Source of the DNA: VYFG01 sp965213885
Lineage (GTDB): Bacteria; Pseudomonadota; Gammaproteobacteria; Arenicellales; Poriferihabitantaceae
DNA length: 64,000 nt
Direction of reading: 5' to 3'
Assembly (NCBI GenBank): GCA_965213885.1
Contig: OZ243919.1
Location: 1,550,001 to 1,614,000 of the forward strand
Positions 25,821-34,215 of this stretch are shown piece by piece. Numbering within the stretch: the stretch's first letter is position 1; each line of letters opens with the position of its first letter. Below the pieces are notes generated by a model. It saw nothing but the letters and a program-made list of their open reading frames with translations, had not been told where the DNA came from and did no database searches. A program made the translations under genes and the position numbers.

Positions 25821-28238
25821 TCAGCCGCGCATCCGCTTGCCTGCGGGATCAAACAGCGCCCCGGTGAACAGCCGCGCGGGACGCCTCTGTCCGAGTATTT
25901 CGATCTCAACGGCGAGATCCGGTCCGATCAGGTCCACCGGAACGAAGCCGATGGCCACGCTCTTCCCGGCAAAGTGCGCATACCCCCCGGACGTCACGAA
26001 GCCGACCACCTCGTCCCTGACCCAGATCGGCTCGTCCGCCACCACGTCCGAATCCAGCGCATCCACCTCGAACGTACAGAGTTTCCGGCCGACGCCGTTT
26101 TCACGTTCCGCCAGAGCGGCCGCCTTGCCGATGAAATCGGCCGGCTTGTCATAGGCCACGAAGCGGTCGAGTCCGGTCTCCATGGGCGTGTAGTCCGGCT
26201 TGTACTCCCGGAGCCAAGAACCGAAGGATTTTTCCAGCCTGAGACTCATCATGGCCCGCATGCCGAAGGCCCTGAGACCCAGGTCCTCCCCGGCCGCTGC
26301 GAGTTCGCCGTACAATGCCACCTGCTGGTCCGCATCCACGTAGATTTCGTAACCGAGGTCGCCGGTAAAGGAAACCCGCTGGACGATGGCGTCACAGGTC
26401 CCGATCTGCATGCGCCGTATGGTCAGGAAGGGAAACGCGTCGTTGGACACGTCGCCATGCGCCACCCTGGCCAGCAATGCCCGTGCGTTCGGACCGGCGA
26501 TCTGGAAACCGATCCGCCGCCGGGAGATATTTTCCAGCCTGACGCCCGACGGCGGCAGGTTCTGCTCGAACCAGCGCTGATGATAGTTCTGCGAACCGTA
26601 GGACGCCGTGAGCAGGAACCGGTCCGCGCCCAGCCGGGACAGCGTGAAGTCTCCGATCAACCGTCCCCTGGGGCTCAGCATCGGCGACAGGCCGAGGCGC
26701 CCTTCCCCGGGTATCCGGCCCGCCATGATCTGGTCCAGCCAGTTCGCGGCGTCCGGCCCGGAGACCTCGAACTTGCTGAAGTTGTGCACCTCGTTGATGC
26801 CGACTGCGGTTCTCACCGCGCGGCATTCCCCGGCCACCACGCTGAATGCGTTGGAACGCCGGAAGCTGGGGATTTCCCAGGGCTCCTCCCCTTCCGGGGC
26901 AAAATAGTTCACGTGCTCCATGCCGTAGCCGGCGCCGAACACCGCGTTCTGCTGTTGCCAGATGCCGTAGGCCGGCGTGGTGTGAAAGGGCCGCGCGGCC
27001 GGGAGTTCCTCGTTGGGATAGGAAACGGAAAACCGCCGCTGGTAATTCTCTCTCACCTTGATCCGGGTATAGCCCGCCGTGGGGAAATCCCCGAAGCGGG
27101 CCACGTCCATGGCGAACACGTCACGGGAGGGCTCTCCCTCCACCATCCATTCCGCCAGCGCAAGGCCGACGCCGCCGCCCTGACTGAATCCCGCCATGAC
27201 CCCGCAGGCGGACCAGAAGTTGCGCAATCCCTGTACCGGGCCCACCAGCGGATTCCCGTCGGGGGCGAACGTGAAGGGCCCGTTGATCACGGTCTTGATT
27301 CCGGCCGTCTCCAGTACCGGATAGCGCCGGTACGCCATGGCCAGGGCGTCGCCGATCCGCTCGAGGTTGTCCGGCAGCAGTTCATGCCCGAACTCCCAGC
27401 TGGTGCCGTCCACGGCCCAGGGATCGCAGTTCTGCTCGTAGAACCCGATGACCAGTCCATCCCTTTCCTGGCGCAGGTAGCTTTCCCCTTCCGGGTCCAT
27501 CACGTGGGGCAGTTCACAGCCGTGATTCACCACCTCCTCGATGGTTTCGGTCGCCAGGTACTGGTGCTCCATGGGGTGCAGCGGCAGGTATACCCCGGCC
27601 ATGGCGCCCACTTCCCGGGCCCACAGTCCGGCGGCGTTGACCACGTGCTCGGCGATGATGCTGCCCTGCCCGGTCACGACCTCCCATCCGCCGTCAGGCC
27701 TTGGATTCAGTGCCGTTACGCGGTTCCTGAGGATGATCTCGGCGCCGTTCTTCCTGGCAGCCCGCGCATAGGCATGGGTCGTGCCGGAGGGGTCGAGGTG
27801 CCCGTCCAGCGGATCGTACAGCCCGCCGATGATGCCGTCGGTGTTGGTGATCGGAGACAGTTCCCGGATTTCCGCCGGGCCGACAAGATGGGTGTCGAGG
27901 CCCATGTACCGGTGCTTGGCCCGCTCGGCCCTGAGAAAGTCCATCCGGTCCGGCGAGCCCGCCAGGGTGATCCCGCCCACGTGGTGAAGTCCGCAGCTCT
28001 GGCCAGACTGCTGCTCCAGGTCACGGTAGAGCTGGATCGTGTAGCCCTGCAGTGCGGCCATGTTGGTGTCCGCGTTGAGGGTATGGAATCCGCCGGCCGC
28101 ATGCCAGGTGGAGCCCGAGGTCAGCTCGGAGCGCTCGATCAGGGTGACGTCGGTCCAGCCGAACTTCGTCAGATGATACAGAACGCTGCATCCGACCACG
28201 CCGCCGCCGATCACGGCCACACGGGTATGGCTTTTCAT
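25821..28238 (-). CDS. Dimethylglycine/sarcosine dehydrogenase-like flavoprotein (DAO + GcvT domains)
   Basis: This two-domain enzyme of 805 residues would oxidatively demethylate an N-methylated amino acid and load the one-carbon unit on tetrahydrofolate. The N-terminal FAD domain has VAVIGGGVVGCSVLYHL and SGSTWHAAGG, whose His is the covalent FAD attachment residue in DMGDH. FAO_M and GCV_T/GCV_T_C domains follow (EVSGPDAANWLDQIMAG, VSFTGDLGYEIYV, GLRAFGMRAMMSLRLEKSFG). It starts one base after the XRE gene stop, so it is translationally coupled. Dimethylglycine, from betaine demethylation by the MttB-family neighbour, is the likely substrate; sarcosine is the alternative. Confidence 0.85.
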   Translation of the reverse strand: MKSHTRVAVIGGGVVGCSVLYHLTKFGWTDVTLIERSELTSGSTWHAAGGFHTLNADTNMAALQGYTIQLYRDLEQQSGQSCGLHHVGGITLAGSPDRMDFLRAERAKHRYMGLDTHLVGPAEIRELSPITNTDGIIGGLYDPLDGHLDPSGTTHAYARAARKNGAEIILRNRVTALNPRPDGGWEVVTGQGSIIAEHVVNAAGLWAREVGAMAGVYLPLHPMEHQYLATETIEEVVNHGCELPHVMDPEGESYLRQERDGLVIGFYEQNCDPWAVDGTSWEFGHELLPDNLERIGDALAMAYRRYPVLETAGIKTVINGPFTFAPDGNPLVGPVQGLRNFWSACGVMAGFSQGGGVGLALAEWMVEGEPSRDVFAMDVARFGDFPTAGYTRIKVRENYQRRFSVSYPNEELPAARPFHTTPAYGIWQQQNAVFGAGYGMEHVNYFAPEGEEPWEIPSFRRSNAFSVVAGECRAVRTAVGINEVHNFSKFEVSGPDAANWLDQIMAGRIPGEGRLGLSPMLSPRGRLIGDFTLSRLGADRFLLTASYGSQNYHQRWFEQNLPPSGVRLENISRRRIGFQIAGPNARALLARVAHGDVSNDAFPFLTIRRMQIGTCDAIVQRVSFTGDLGYEIYVDADQQVALYGELAAAGEDLGLRAFGMRAMMSLRLEKSFGSWLREYKPDYTPMETGLDRFVAYDKPADFIGKAAALAERENGVGRKLCTFEVDALDSDVVADEPIWVRDEVVGFVTSGGYAHFAGKSVAIGFVPVDLIGPDLAVEIEILGQRRPARLFTGALFDPAGKRMRG

Positions 28239-28239
28239 C

Positions 28240-29088
28240 TCAGTTGATTCTCCTGATCAGGTCTTCCAGGTAATCGATGATCTCGTTCGGCTGCACGATG
28301 GCGAATCGGATGAGTTCGTCGAATCGACGGGTAAACATGCGGATATGCTCGGTACTGTTCAGCACCAGGTAGGACTGCCCGATGAACACCACCACACGCA
28401 ACGGCCCGAAGATGGTGAACGCGGCCGTGTAGACCTCGCATCCGTCGAACAGGAACCAGCGGAACCTCGGATAGAGCTCATCCACCAACCCGACCATGTG
28501 CTCGAGCTGACGGACCCTGCTTTCCCGGGAAAGACCCCGCCATATTCCCTGCCCGAACGCGAATCCCTCGATATCCTGTACGGACTGGCAGGACTCCATC
28601 TCCGCCTCTGCACGGCGCTGCTGGACCAGCAGGATATGGGAATCGCGGATGCTCTGGTCGGTACGTCCAATCCCGTAGCGGCGGAACTCGTAGCCGGCCA
28701 CCTCCTCGTTCTTCAACAGGTCCGGCAGGATGGCTGGAATGTAACGTATCTTGTAGCCGCTGGCCTCCCGGTGCCAGTCCAGCAGTTTCTGGTTGGCCGA
28801 GGATTCGGAAAAATCCTCGAACTCCAGGGGGCCGCGCAGCAGGTCGGCGTCCACCACGCCCCGGTTGGTCAGCCCGAGGAGCCAGTCGACGCTGACCTGG
28901 TAGACCTCGGCGATGGCAGCGATGGTGTCTGCCCTGGGCAGGCGGAGGTTGTTCGGTGAAAGCAGTTGGGAAAGAGTCGAGCGGTCGACGCCGATAGAGG
29001 CCGCGAACCGGGAGTGGTTGAGACCGCTGCCGGCGATGACCTCTCCGATCCTTTCCCGAAAGACCTCCACTCGCTGGGCGTACTTCAT
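28240..29088 (-). CDS. XRE-family transcriptional regulator with C-terminal sensory-like domain
   Basis: The protein of about 282 residues opens with an HTH_3 domain (VFRERIGEVIAGSGLNHSRF, SIGVDRSTLSQLL, EVYQVSVDWLLGLTNRG). A region of about 200 residues follows with LHRHxx-type aromatic and charged segments and a final LIRFAIVQPNEIIDYLEDLI. The ATG at 29088 is the natural start of the HTH domain. It lies between the MttB-like gene (19-base gap) and the dimethylglycine dehydrogenase gene (1-base gap), and so probably controls this operon in response to a methylated amine. The ligand is unknown. Confidence 0.82.
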   Translation of the reverse strand: MKYAQRVEVFRERIGEVIAGSGLNHSRFAASIGVDRSTLSQLLSPNNLRLPRADTIAAIAEVYQVSVDWLLGLTNRGVVDADLLRGPLEFEDFSESSANQKLLDWHREASGYKIRYIPAILPDLLKNEEVAGYEFRRYGIGRTDQSIRDSHILLVQQRRAEAEMESCQSVQDIEGFAFGQGIWRGLSRESRVRQLEHMVGLVDELYPRFRWFLFDGCEVYTAAFTIFGPLRVVVFIGQSYLVLNSTEHIRMFTRRFDELIRFAIVQPNEIIDYLEDLIRRIN

Positions 29089-29107
29089 GACCGGGATACC
29101 CGACCCG

Positions 29108-30628
29108 TCACCACGCAGGCACGATTTCTCGCCTGCGTCGCTCGACGTAGGCGGTGAGTTCCTCGTGCACCGACGGGTCCAGGGGCGGTTTCCGGTAGGC
29201 CTCGAGCATCCGCTTGTACAGCGCATTGGCCCGCTGGTCCGCGGTCAGGGAGCCGTTGTCGCGCCAGGTCTCGAAATTGCTCCAGTCCGAGACGATGGGC
29301 TTGTAGAAGGCATCCTTGTATCGTGCCATGGTATGGCTGGTGCCGAAGTGGTGTCCCCCGGCGCCCACTTCCCGGATGGCATCCAGCGCCAGGTCTTCCT
29401 CCGAGGCCTCGATGGGCTGCAGGGTCTGGTGCATCATCTGCACCATCTCCATGTCCAGGATCAGTTTCTCGAACGAGGCGCACAGCCCGCCCTCGAGCCA
29501 CCCTCCGCTGTGCTTGATCATGTTGCCGTGGGCCATCACGGCGCTCCACAGGGACATTCCCGATTCCCAGGCGGCCTGGGCGTCCGGCGCGTTGGCCGCA
29601 TTGACATTGGATGTGCGGTAGGGAATTCCATAACGCCTTGCCAACTGCCCGCCGGCCAGCACCGCACGGGCATATTCCGGGGTGCCGAAGGCGGGGGAGC
29701 CGGTTTTCATGTCCACATTCGAAGTGAACCCCCCGTACATCATGGGAGCACCCGGCCGCACCATCTGGGAGATGGCAATGACACCGAGCGCCTCCGCGTT
29801 CTGCTGCGCCAGGGCACCCGCCAGGGTCACCGGGCACATCGCGCCCGCCAGGGTGAACGGTGTGACTACCACGGGTTGGCCCCACTGCGCCATCAGCATC
29901 AGGCCGTCGAGCATGGGACCATCCACCTTGAGGGGGGAATTGGTGTTGACGACGGTGGTGATGCTGGGCTCGTCCTTCATCCGGCCGGCGTCGATACCGC
30001 GGGCAATCCGGGTCATCTCCAGTCCGTCCTCCACCCGACCGTTCCCCAGGCTGTAGCAATGCCAGGCCTTTTCGGTCAGGGTGATGAAGTCCATGTAGGC
30101 ATCCAGGTGCCGGGTATGGGCCGGCAGGTCCACCGGTTCCACGGGATACCCGGAAAACATCTTCACCACATTGAATTGCTGGCCGAGCTTGAGGAACTTG
30201 CGGAAATCCTCGATGTTTCCGCTGCGGCGGCCGTGATCGAGGTCCGAGCAGTTCGGCGGGCTTGCCACGAGGGTGAAGTTGATGTGGTTGCCGCCGAAGA
30301 CGGTGTTGTGCACCGGATTGCGGGCGTGGAGGGTGAATTCCGTGGGAACCAGGGCGATTTTCTCGAGGACAAGTCCGCGGTCCATCTTCACGTATCCGGT
30401 CTTCGGGTCGATGCCGGCACCATGACGAACCATCAGTTCCCTGGCCCGGTCGTTCACGATTTCGAGTCCAATCTCCTCCAGGATCCGCATGGAGCCATCA
30501 TGAATCCGCTCCAGGGCCTCCGCACTCAGCACCTCGATCGGTGGAAATGGGTTGCGCAACTGGCTGACCGGCAACTGTTCCGGGACGGGCGGCGGATCAC
30601 TCCGGTTTGCGCGTTGTCGACGTGGCAT
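29108..30628 (-). CDS. MttB-superfamily (trimethylamine/glycine betaine) methyltransferase, non-pyrrolysine type
   Basis: MttB-superfamily proteins move a methyl group from a quaternary or tertiary amine to a corrinoid protein. The 506-residue protein has the TIM-barrel features of the family (ALERIHDGSMRILEEIGLEI, ASPPNCSDLDHGRRSG, MMYGGFTSNVDMKTGSPAFG, GAGGHHFGTSHTMARYKDAF). The frame runs through without an in-frame amber codon, so it is the pyrrolysine-free type that includes glycine betaine methyltransferase MtgB. No corrinoid protein or reductive activator is nearby. With the dimethylglycine dehydrogenase downstream, betaine is the most economical substrate. Confidence 0.85.
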   Translation of the reverse strand: MPRRQRANRSDPPPVPEQLPVSQLRNPFPPIEVLSAEALERIHDGSMRILEEIGLEIVNDRARELMVRHGAGIDPKTGYVKMDRGLVLEKIALVPTEFTLHARNPVHNTVFGGNHINFTLVASPPNCSDLDHGRRSGNIEDFRKFLKLGQQFNVVKMFSGYPVEPVDLPAHTRHLDAYMDFITLTEKAWHCYSLGNGRVEDGLEMTRIARGIDAGRMKDEPSITTVVNTNSPLKVDGPMLDGLMLMAQWGQPVVVTPFTLAGAMCPVTLAGALAQQNAEALGVIAISQMVRPGAPMMYGGFTSNVDMKTGSPAFGTPEYARAVLAGGQLARRYGIPYRTSNVNAANAPDAQAAWESGMSLWSAVMAHGNMIKHSGGWLEGGLCASFEKLILDMEMVQMMHQTLQPIEASEEDLALDAIREVGAGGHHFGTSHTMARYKDAFYKPIVSDWSNFETWRDNGSLTADQRANALYKRMLEAYRKPPLDPSVHEELTAYVERRRREIVPAW

Positions 30629-30745
30629 GACAGGACTCCAGCCTGGATCACTGAGATGGTTCGGCACTGTAGCAAAACCTGATTACCTTTTGAATGTTTG
30701 TTGATAAATATAAATTATCCGACCTTTAGTTTATGTTTGTGACAA

Positions 30746-30757
30746 TTATGCGCATAA
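30746..30757. promoter_or_regulatory. 12-bp palindrome in the divergent mttB-like / desaturase promoter region
   Basis: TTATGCGCATAA is a perfect palindrome in the AT-rich spacer (30629-30817) between the MttB-like operon and the desaturase operon. It is a candidate operator, possibly for the XRE regulator encoded in the operon. Nothing in the sequence proves binding. Confidence 0.35.
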
Positions 30758-30817
30758 ATCCCTTGTTGCCACGACCGTCAGGTGGCGGTACAAGTGACCG
30801 TATCGGAACCGATTTCA

Positions 30818-31735
30818 ATGAAGTACCAACAAAAACGCACCACCCCTGTCGAATGGATCACCCTGGTCATGCTGGCCGGCAACTACCTGGCATGGCTCGG
30901 ACTGCTGAGCCTCCACCAGAACTACCCGCTGGGATCCGTGCCGCTGCTCGGTCTTTGCCTGGCCATGCACCTTTCACTGCAGCATGAGCTGATCCACGGC
31001 CATCCTACCCGCATCACCTGGTTCAACGACCTGCTGGGCACGCCGCCACTCAGTCTGGTCTATCCCTATGCCGAATACAAGCGATCCCACCTCGAGCACC
31101 ACCGGGACGAACAGCTGACGGCACCGGGCATCGATCCCGAAAGCTTCTTTCACACCCGGGATAGCTGGAACGGCATGGGCACCCTGTCGAAAGCGTTGTG
31201 GTGGACCAACATGACCCTGCTCGGACGGTTGCTGATCAATCCCATCCGGAGCGCCGTCAACATGGCGGGACTCTGCGTGCGCCAACTCCTGGGGGGAACG
31301 CCGGCACAGCGGCTGAACTGGACCGGCCATCTCCTGGGCGTGTCCGCCGTGCTCTGGCTCGTGCACTCGGTGTTTTCCGTCCCGATCTGGGCATACCTCA
31401 TCGCCGTTCACATGGGACATGCGTTGATCAGCCTCCGCTCCTTCTACGAGCACCGGGTGGCGGATGAACCGATGAAACGCATCGTCGTGGTGGAGAGCTG
31501 CCGGTTTTTCCAGGTCCTTTTCCTGAACAACAACTTTCACGCGGTCCATCACCGCCATCCCGGGCTGCCCTGGTATCAGCTGGAAACGAGGTTCCGCCAG
31601 GAGCGGGATGAGGTCCTGGAACGAAACGGCGGGTTCTACTTCACCGGCTACCTCGAGTGGCTGCGGTTCCTGGTCCGCCCGGTGGCGACGCCGGTGTACC
31701 CCGAACCCGGACTGCGGACAGGGCCGGACTCATGA
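30818..31735 (+). CDS. Membrane fatty acid desaturase / hydroxylase family protein
   Basis: This integral-membrane di-iron enzyme of 305 residues has three histidine boxes: HELIHGHP, HLEHHRD and NNFHAVHHRHP. Membrane segments lie near WITLVMLAGNYLAWLGLL, VPLLGLCLAMHL and VWLAY-like stretches in the second half. The ATG at 30818 is preferred to an in-frame GTG 12 codons earlier. The stop overlaps the next gene (ATGA), so the two are coupled. Fatty acyl chains are the family default; a carotenoid or other lipid hydroxylase is possible. Confidence 0.82.
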   Translation: MKYQQKRTTPVEWITLVMLAGNYLAWLGLLSLHQNYPLGSVPLLGLCLAMHLSLQHELIHGHPTRITWFNDLLGTPPLSLVYPYAEYKRSHLEHHRDEQLTAPGIDPESFFHTRDSWNGMGTLSKALWWTNMTLLGRLLINPIRSAVNMAGLCVRQLLGGTPAQRLNWTGHLLGVSAVLWLVHSVFSVPIWAYLIAVHMGHALISLRSFYEHRVADEPMKRIVVVESCRFFQVLFLNNNFHAVHHRHPGLPWYQLETRFRQERDEVLERNGGFYFTGYLEWLRFLVRPVATPVYPEPGLRTGPDS

Positions 31736-32550
31736 ACCCTACCGGCAAGCGGATCATCTCCTGCGGGATGTATGCCTTCACCGAGCCCCTGCGCCGGGCC
31801 TGGCAGGCACTCATGGAACCACTGCCCGGGTTCCTCGATGCGTCAGACGGCGCCGAAAATCTTCGGGCGGAGGTAGTTTTCGACTGCTCCGACGAGACCT
31901 ATCTGTCGCCCAACCTCCTCATCGGGCATACCTGCGGATATCCCTATCTGCAGCACTGGCAGGCCACCCATGAACCGGTGGCGGTGCCGGTGTTCGACAT
32001 TCCCGGATGTGACGGCACCGACTACAGGAGCTGGTTCATCTGCCGCGCGGACGACGAACGTGACTCCCTCGCCGAGTTTTCACAGGGCATCGTCGCCCTG
32101 AACCATGCCGACTCCAACAGCGGAATGAACGTGCTGCGTTTCGAACTCAGGAACCTGAGCCCGGGACGGACATTCTTCCGCCGCGTGCTGCCCAGCGGCT
32201 CACATACGGAAAGCATGCGCCTGGTGGCCCGGGGTGAAGCGGACATCGCCGCCATCGATGCGGTCAGTTTCCACCACGTTGCCGAAGTGGAACCCGCCCT
32301 GGCCGGGGGTGTGCGGATATTCAGCCGGTCCGTCACCACTACCGGCCTGCCGTTCATCCGCCCGCGCGAGTCAGAATTCGGGACTGCACGGATTCTCCAG
32401 GCGCTGAACGAAGCGCTATCGTCCCTGCCGGCCCCCGCCAGGGATACTCTTCGCCTGACCAGCTTCAGTGTCGTAGAGGTCTCGGCCTACGAACGGACCC
32501 TGCAATTGGAACACGAGGCGGTCCTTGCGGGATATCCGGTCCTGCAGTAG
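31732..32550 (+). CDS. PhnD-like phosphate/phosphonate-binding fold protein without signal peptide
   Basis: The 272-residue protein has the PF12974-type periplasmic-binding fold signature: LLIGHTCGYPYLQHW, a GSHTESMRLVARGEADIAAI segment with downstream DAVSFHHV, and VTTTGLPFI. No export signal or lipobox is present at the N-terminus (MNPTGKRIISCGMYAF), and no ABC permease or ATPase lies nearby. The start codon overlaps the desaturase stop. It may be a cytosolic ligand sensor or have lost transport function; neither is shown. Confidence 0.75.
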   Translation: MNPTGKRIISCGMYAFTEPLRRAWQALMEPLPGFLDASDGAENLRAEVVFDCSDETYLSPNLLIGHTCGYPYLQHWQATHEPVAVPVFDIPGCDGTDYRSWFICRADDERDSLAEFSQGIVALNHADSNSGMNVLRFELRNLSPGRTFFRRVLPSGSHTESMRLVARGEADIAAIDAVSFHHVAEVEPALAGGVRIFSRSVTTTGLPFIRPRESEFGTARILQALNEALSSLPAPARDTLRLTSFSVVEVSAYERTLQLEHEAVLAGYPVLQ

Positions 32551-32914
32551 GACGCGTCTAGGATCATCACAACCGATCAGCTGGTCCCCGGTCGAGATGG
32601 ATCGGACAGTGTGCATGCCTTGGGGCTACCCTGTGGCCTTGAAGGCCAGGGATGACTTGACAGAATTCAACCTTGGCTCTTCCCCTTTTTGAGTGGGTAG
32701 GATTTCCTGCTATACAGACGACTTTCCTTCGAACCGGTCATTCATGACCGCTTTTCACCTTCCCTCCGTGATGACGGGCGGCAAACTTGATGTTTGTCGC
32801 GCGGCATCGCGGACAGCAAGCGACAGCGCACCAGTGTACGGGACATCACCGACCTGAAAGACGAGCGCGAGGAGATAGATAATGCCCGGGTTGACTGGAT
32901 CAATCGTTTGATCG
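32551..32914. other. Intergenic region entering the AT-richer island, with a possible gene remnant
   Basis: No intact gene is seen. From about 32797 to 32914 the plus frame encodes a hydrophilic, charged stretch (RDITDLKDEREEID, RVDWINRLIDG) with GC-rich third positions. It runs directly into repeat copy 1 at 32915 and looks like the truncated end of a coding sequence. A TTGACA at about 32657 has no clear -10 partner. Confidence 0.35.
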
Positions 32915-33622
32915 ACGGGATGATTCCATCCCGTCTGGAGATGTGGTCAAGATCACAGTCTCGACTTGCTACAAACCCTATTGCAACCCATGGCCCCCTC
33001 ATTTTGAAATCAAAAGGGGTTTTTGACAATGGTACGTTCCATCCCCAAAGGTATGATGAAAATCCCCATGTTTGGTTTCTAAGCGAACTTCTAAAGGTTG
33101 GGATCTAAGATCCCAAATAATCATGACCTTTAAAAAGCCATCGAGTTCTTTGTTATTGGCAAAATAAAAATCAGCGTCCTCTCTTCCGCCATCTCCCATT
33201 AAATCCATCGCTGCTTCTTGGCTTTCTAACGCTTCAATGATTTGAGCCACTGACTGCTTGTTCGATCTTAAACTGGCTTTATAAATCCGCAATCTAAACT
33301 CGGTTGCCCCCGAATAAAACCGACCCGAATAGGATCTGGGGTGGTTGGGATCGATCATCACAGAAGCAGGCGCGGTTCTTATCCCCCTGATCCTCATCCT
33401 TGGATTGATGACATCAATGGAGATTTGATCTAGAAGGATCACTATATCAAGGTACTTTTCATTAAACAAATCATATCTTTGACAAGCAAAGCGGACCAAA
33501 TTCTGTTCTGGCTCTTGATCTGTGGAACTGTCTTGAGCCACAACCAGAGGGCTCCATAAAAACAGGGGGAACAAAAGGCGGATAAAAACTTTCAAAACCT
33601 TCCCAACGGTCCAACCATCAAT
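32915..33622. repeat. Tandem duplication, copy 1 (about 700 bp)
   Basis: Starting at ACGGGATGATTCC, this segment matches 34216-34914 across the 3' flank and most of a hypothetical gene, ending at CCAACCATCA in both copies. The copies are direct, about 1.3 kb apart, and differ by many substitutions and small indels, so the duplication is not recent. Confidence 0.8.
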
Positions 33623-33745
33623 GAATCCCACCCCGATAAAAGCGGTAAGACCCTCAACTAAATGAGCGTCTCTTCCACCGACCTGTTTCAGCATGACTGG
33701 CAAAATGATATTAAAATATTTTATAAAAAAATGCCTTTCTTTCAA
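32999..33745 (-). CDS. Exported protein of unknown function, paralogue A
   Basis: The frame of 248 codons begins with TTG at 33745, preceded by a GGGAG Shine-Dalgarno 5 bases upstream. The first 50 residues include a hydrophobic stretch; a second one (LLFPLFLWSPLVVAQ) looks like a signal peptide ending at VVAQ, so a later start is possible. The mature part shares with paralogue B the segments LVRFACQR, DxVILLDQ, IRTAPASVMIDPNHPR, FRLRIYKASLRSN, MDLMGDGGRED and KPLLISK at the end. Base composition is clearly more AT-rich than the surroundings, pointing to transfer. No known family is recognised. Confidence 0.62.
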   Translation of the reverse strand: MKERHFFIKYFNIILPVMLKQVGGRDAHLVEGLTAFIGVGFIDGWTVGKVLKVFIRLLFPLFLWSPLVVAQDSSTDQEPEQNLVRFACQRYDLFNEKYLDIVILLDQISIDVINPRMRIRGIRTAPASVMIDPNHPRSYSGRFYSGATEFRLRIYKASLRSNKQSVAQIIEALESQEAAMDLMGDGGREDADFYFANNKELDGFLKVMIIWDLRSQPLEVRLETKHGDFHHTFGDGTYHCQKPLLISK

Positions 33746-33750
33746 GGAAG

Positions 33751-33771
33751 CTCCCTTTAAAAATCAGGGAG
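33751..33771 (-). promoter_or_regulatory. Hairpin that covers the Shine-Dalgarno of paralogue A
   Basis: On the minus strand CTCCCT (plus 33766-33771) can pair with AGGGAG (plus 33751-33756) across a 9-base loop. AGGGAG contains the ribosome binding site for the TTG start at 33745, so the stem could limit translation. The second copy lacks this leader. Confidence 0.35.
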
Positions 33772-33795
33772 TCGCTTGCAAAACTCCGCATTGGT

Positions 33796-34053
33796 TCAGG
33801 ATTTTCCCTGAATCAGGCGGTTGTTCGAAGTTCTGGCCTGGACCTGGAGCCGCCCCTGCGGTATGTTGATGGTGCTAAACCGCAACATATAAAGAAAACG
33901 GCCCCATGTCCTTACGTTCGATCCTAATCCAATATCTGGACCGGTTTCAAGGGGAACTTTCCCCGGTGTCAGCGCAATTCTGTAATGTCGTCTTTTAGCA
34001 ATTCTAAAATAATGCGTTGACACATTTTTGAGTCTCTGAAGGCGCACCACCAC
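33796..34053 (-). CDS. Small basic ORF of unknown function between the two paralogues
   Basis: This frame of 85 codons starts with GTG at 34053, preceded by GGGGA. The product is strongly basic (RLQRLKNV, RIAKRRHYRIALTPGKV) with no signal peptide, membrane segment or known motif. It lies between the duplicated genes, in the same orientation, in AT-richer sequence. It could be a genuine small gene, a fragment of a longer one, or chance. Confidence 0.3.
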   Translation of the reverse strand: MVVRLQRLKNVSTHYFRIAKRRHYRIALTPGKVPLETGPDIGLGSNVRTWGRFLYMLRFSTINIPQGRLQVQARTSNNRLIQGKS

Positions 34054-34215
34054 ATCCCCGTTTATAGGTTTTTACTATCGGTTTCCGGTGTAACAAAGAC
34101 CGGAGTCGGCCTTCGGGCTGTGTGACCTTGGCATGGGATTCGCGGCCCGTGGGGGATTCGGATCAAACAGGATCCCTTGTTCGAGCGCGAGAAACCGTTG
34201 TCGCAATGGATTGTC

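Noticed and set aside
25635..28247. 870-codon plus-strand open frame
   Set aside because: It is antisense to the dimethylglycine dehydrogenase-like gene, has His/Arg/Gly/Pro-rich low-information sequence and no family features. It is typical of a shadow frame in GC-rich DNA.
28913..30682. 589-codon plus-strand frame
   Set aside because: Antisense to the MttB-like gene; no motif. The minus-strand protein has a full family match.
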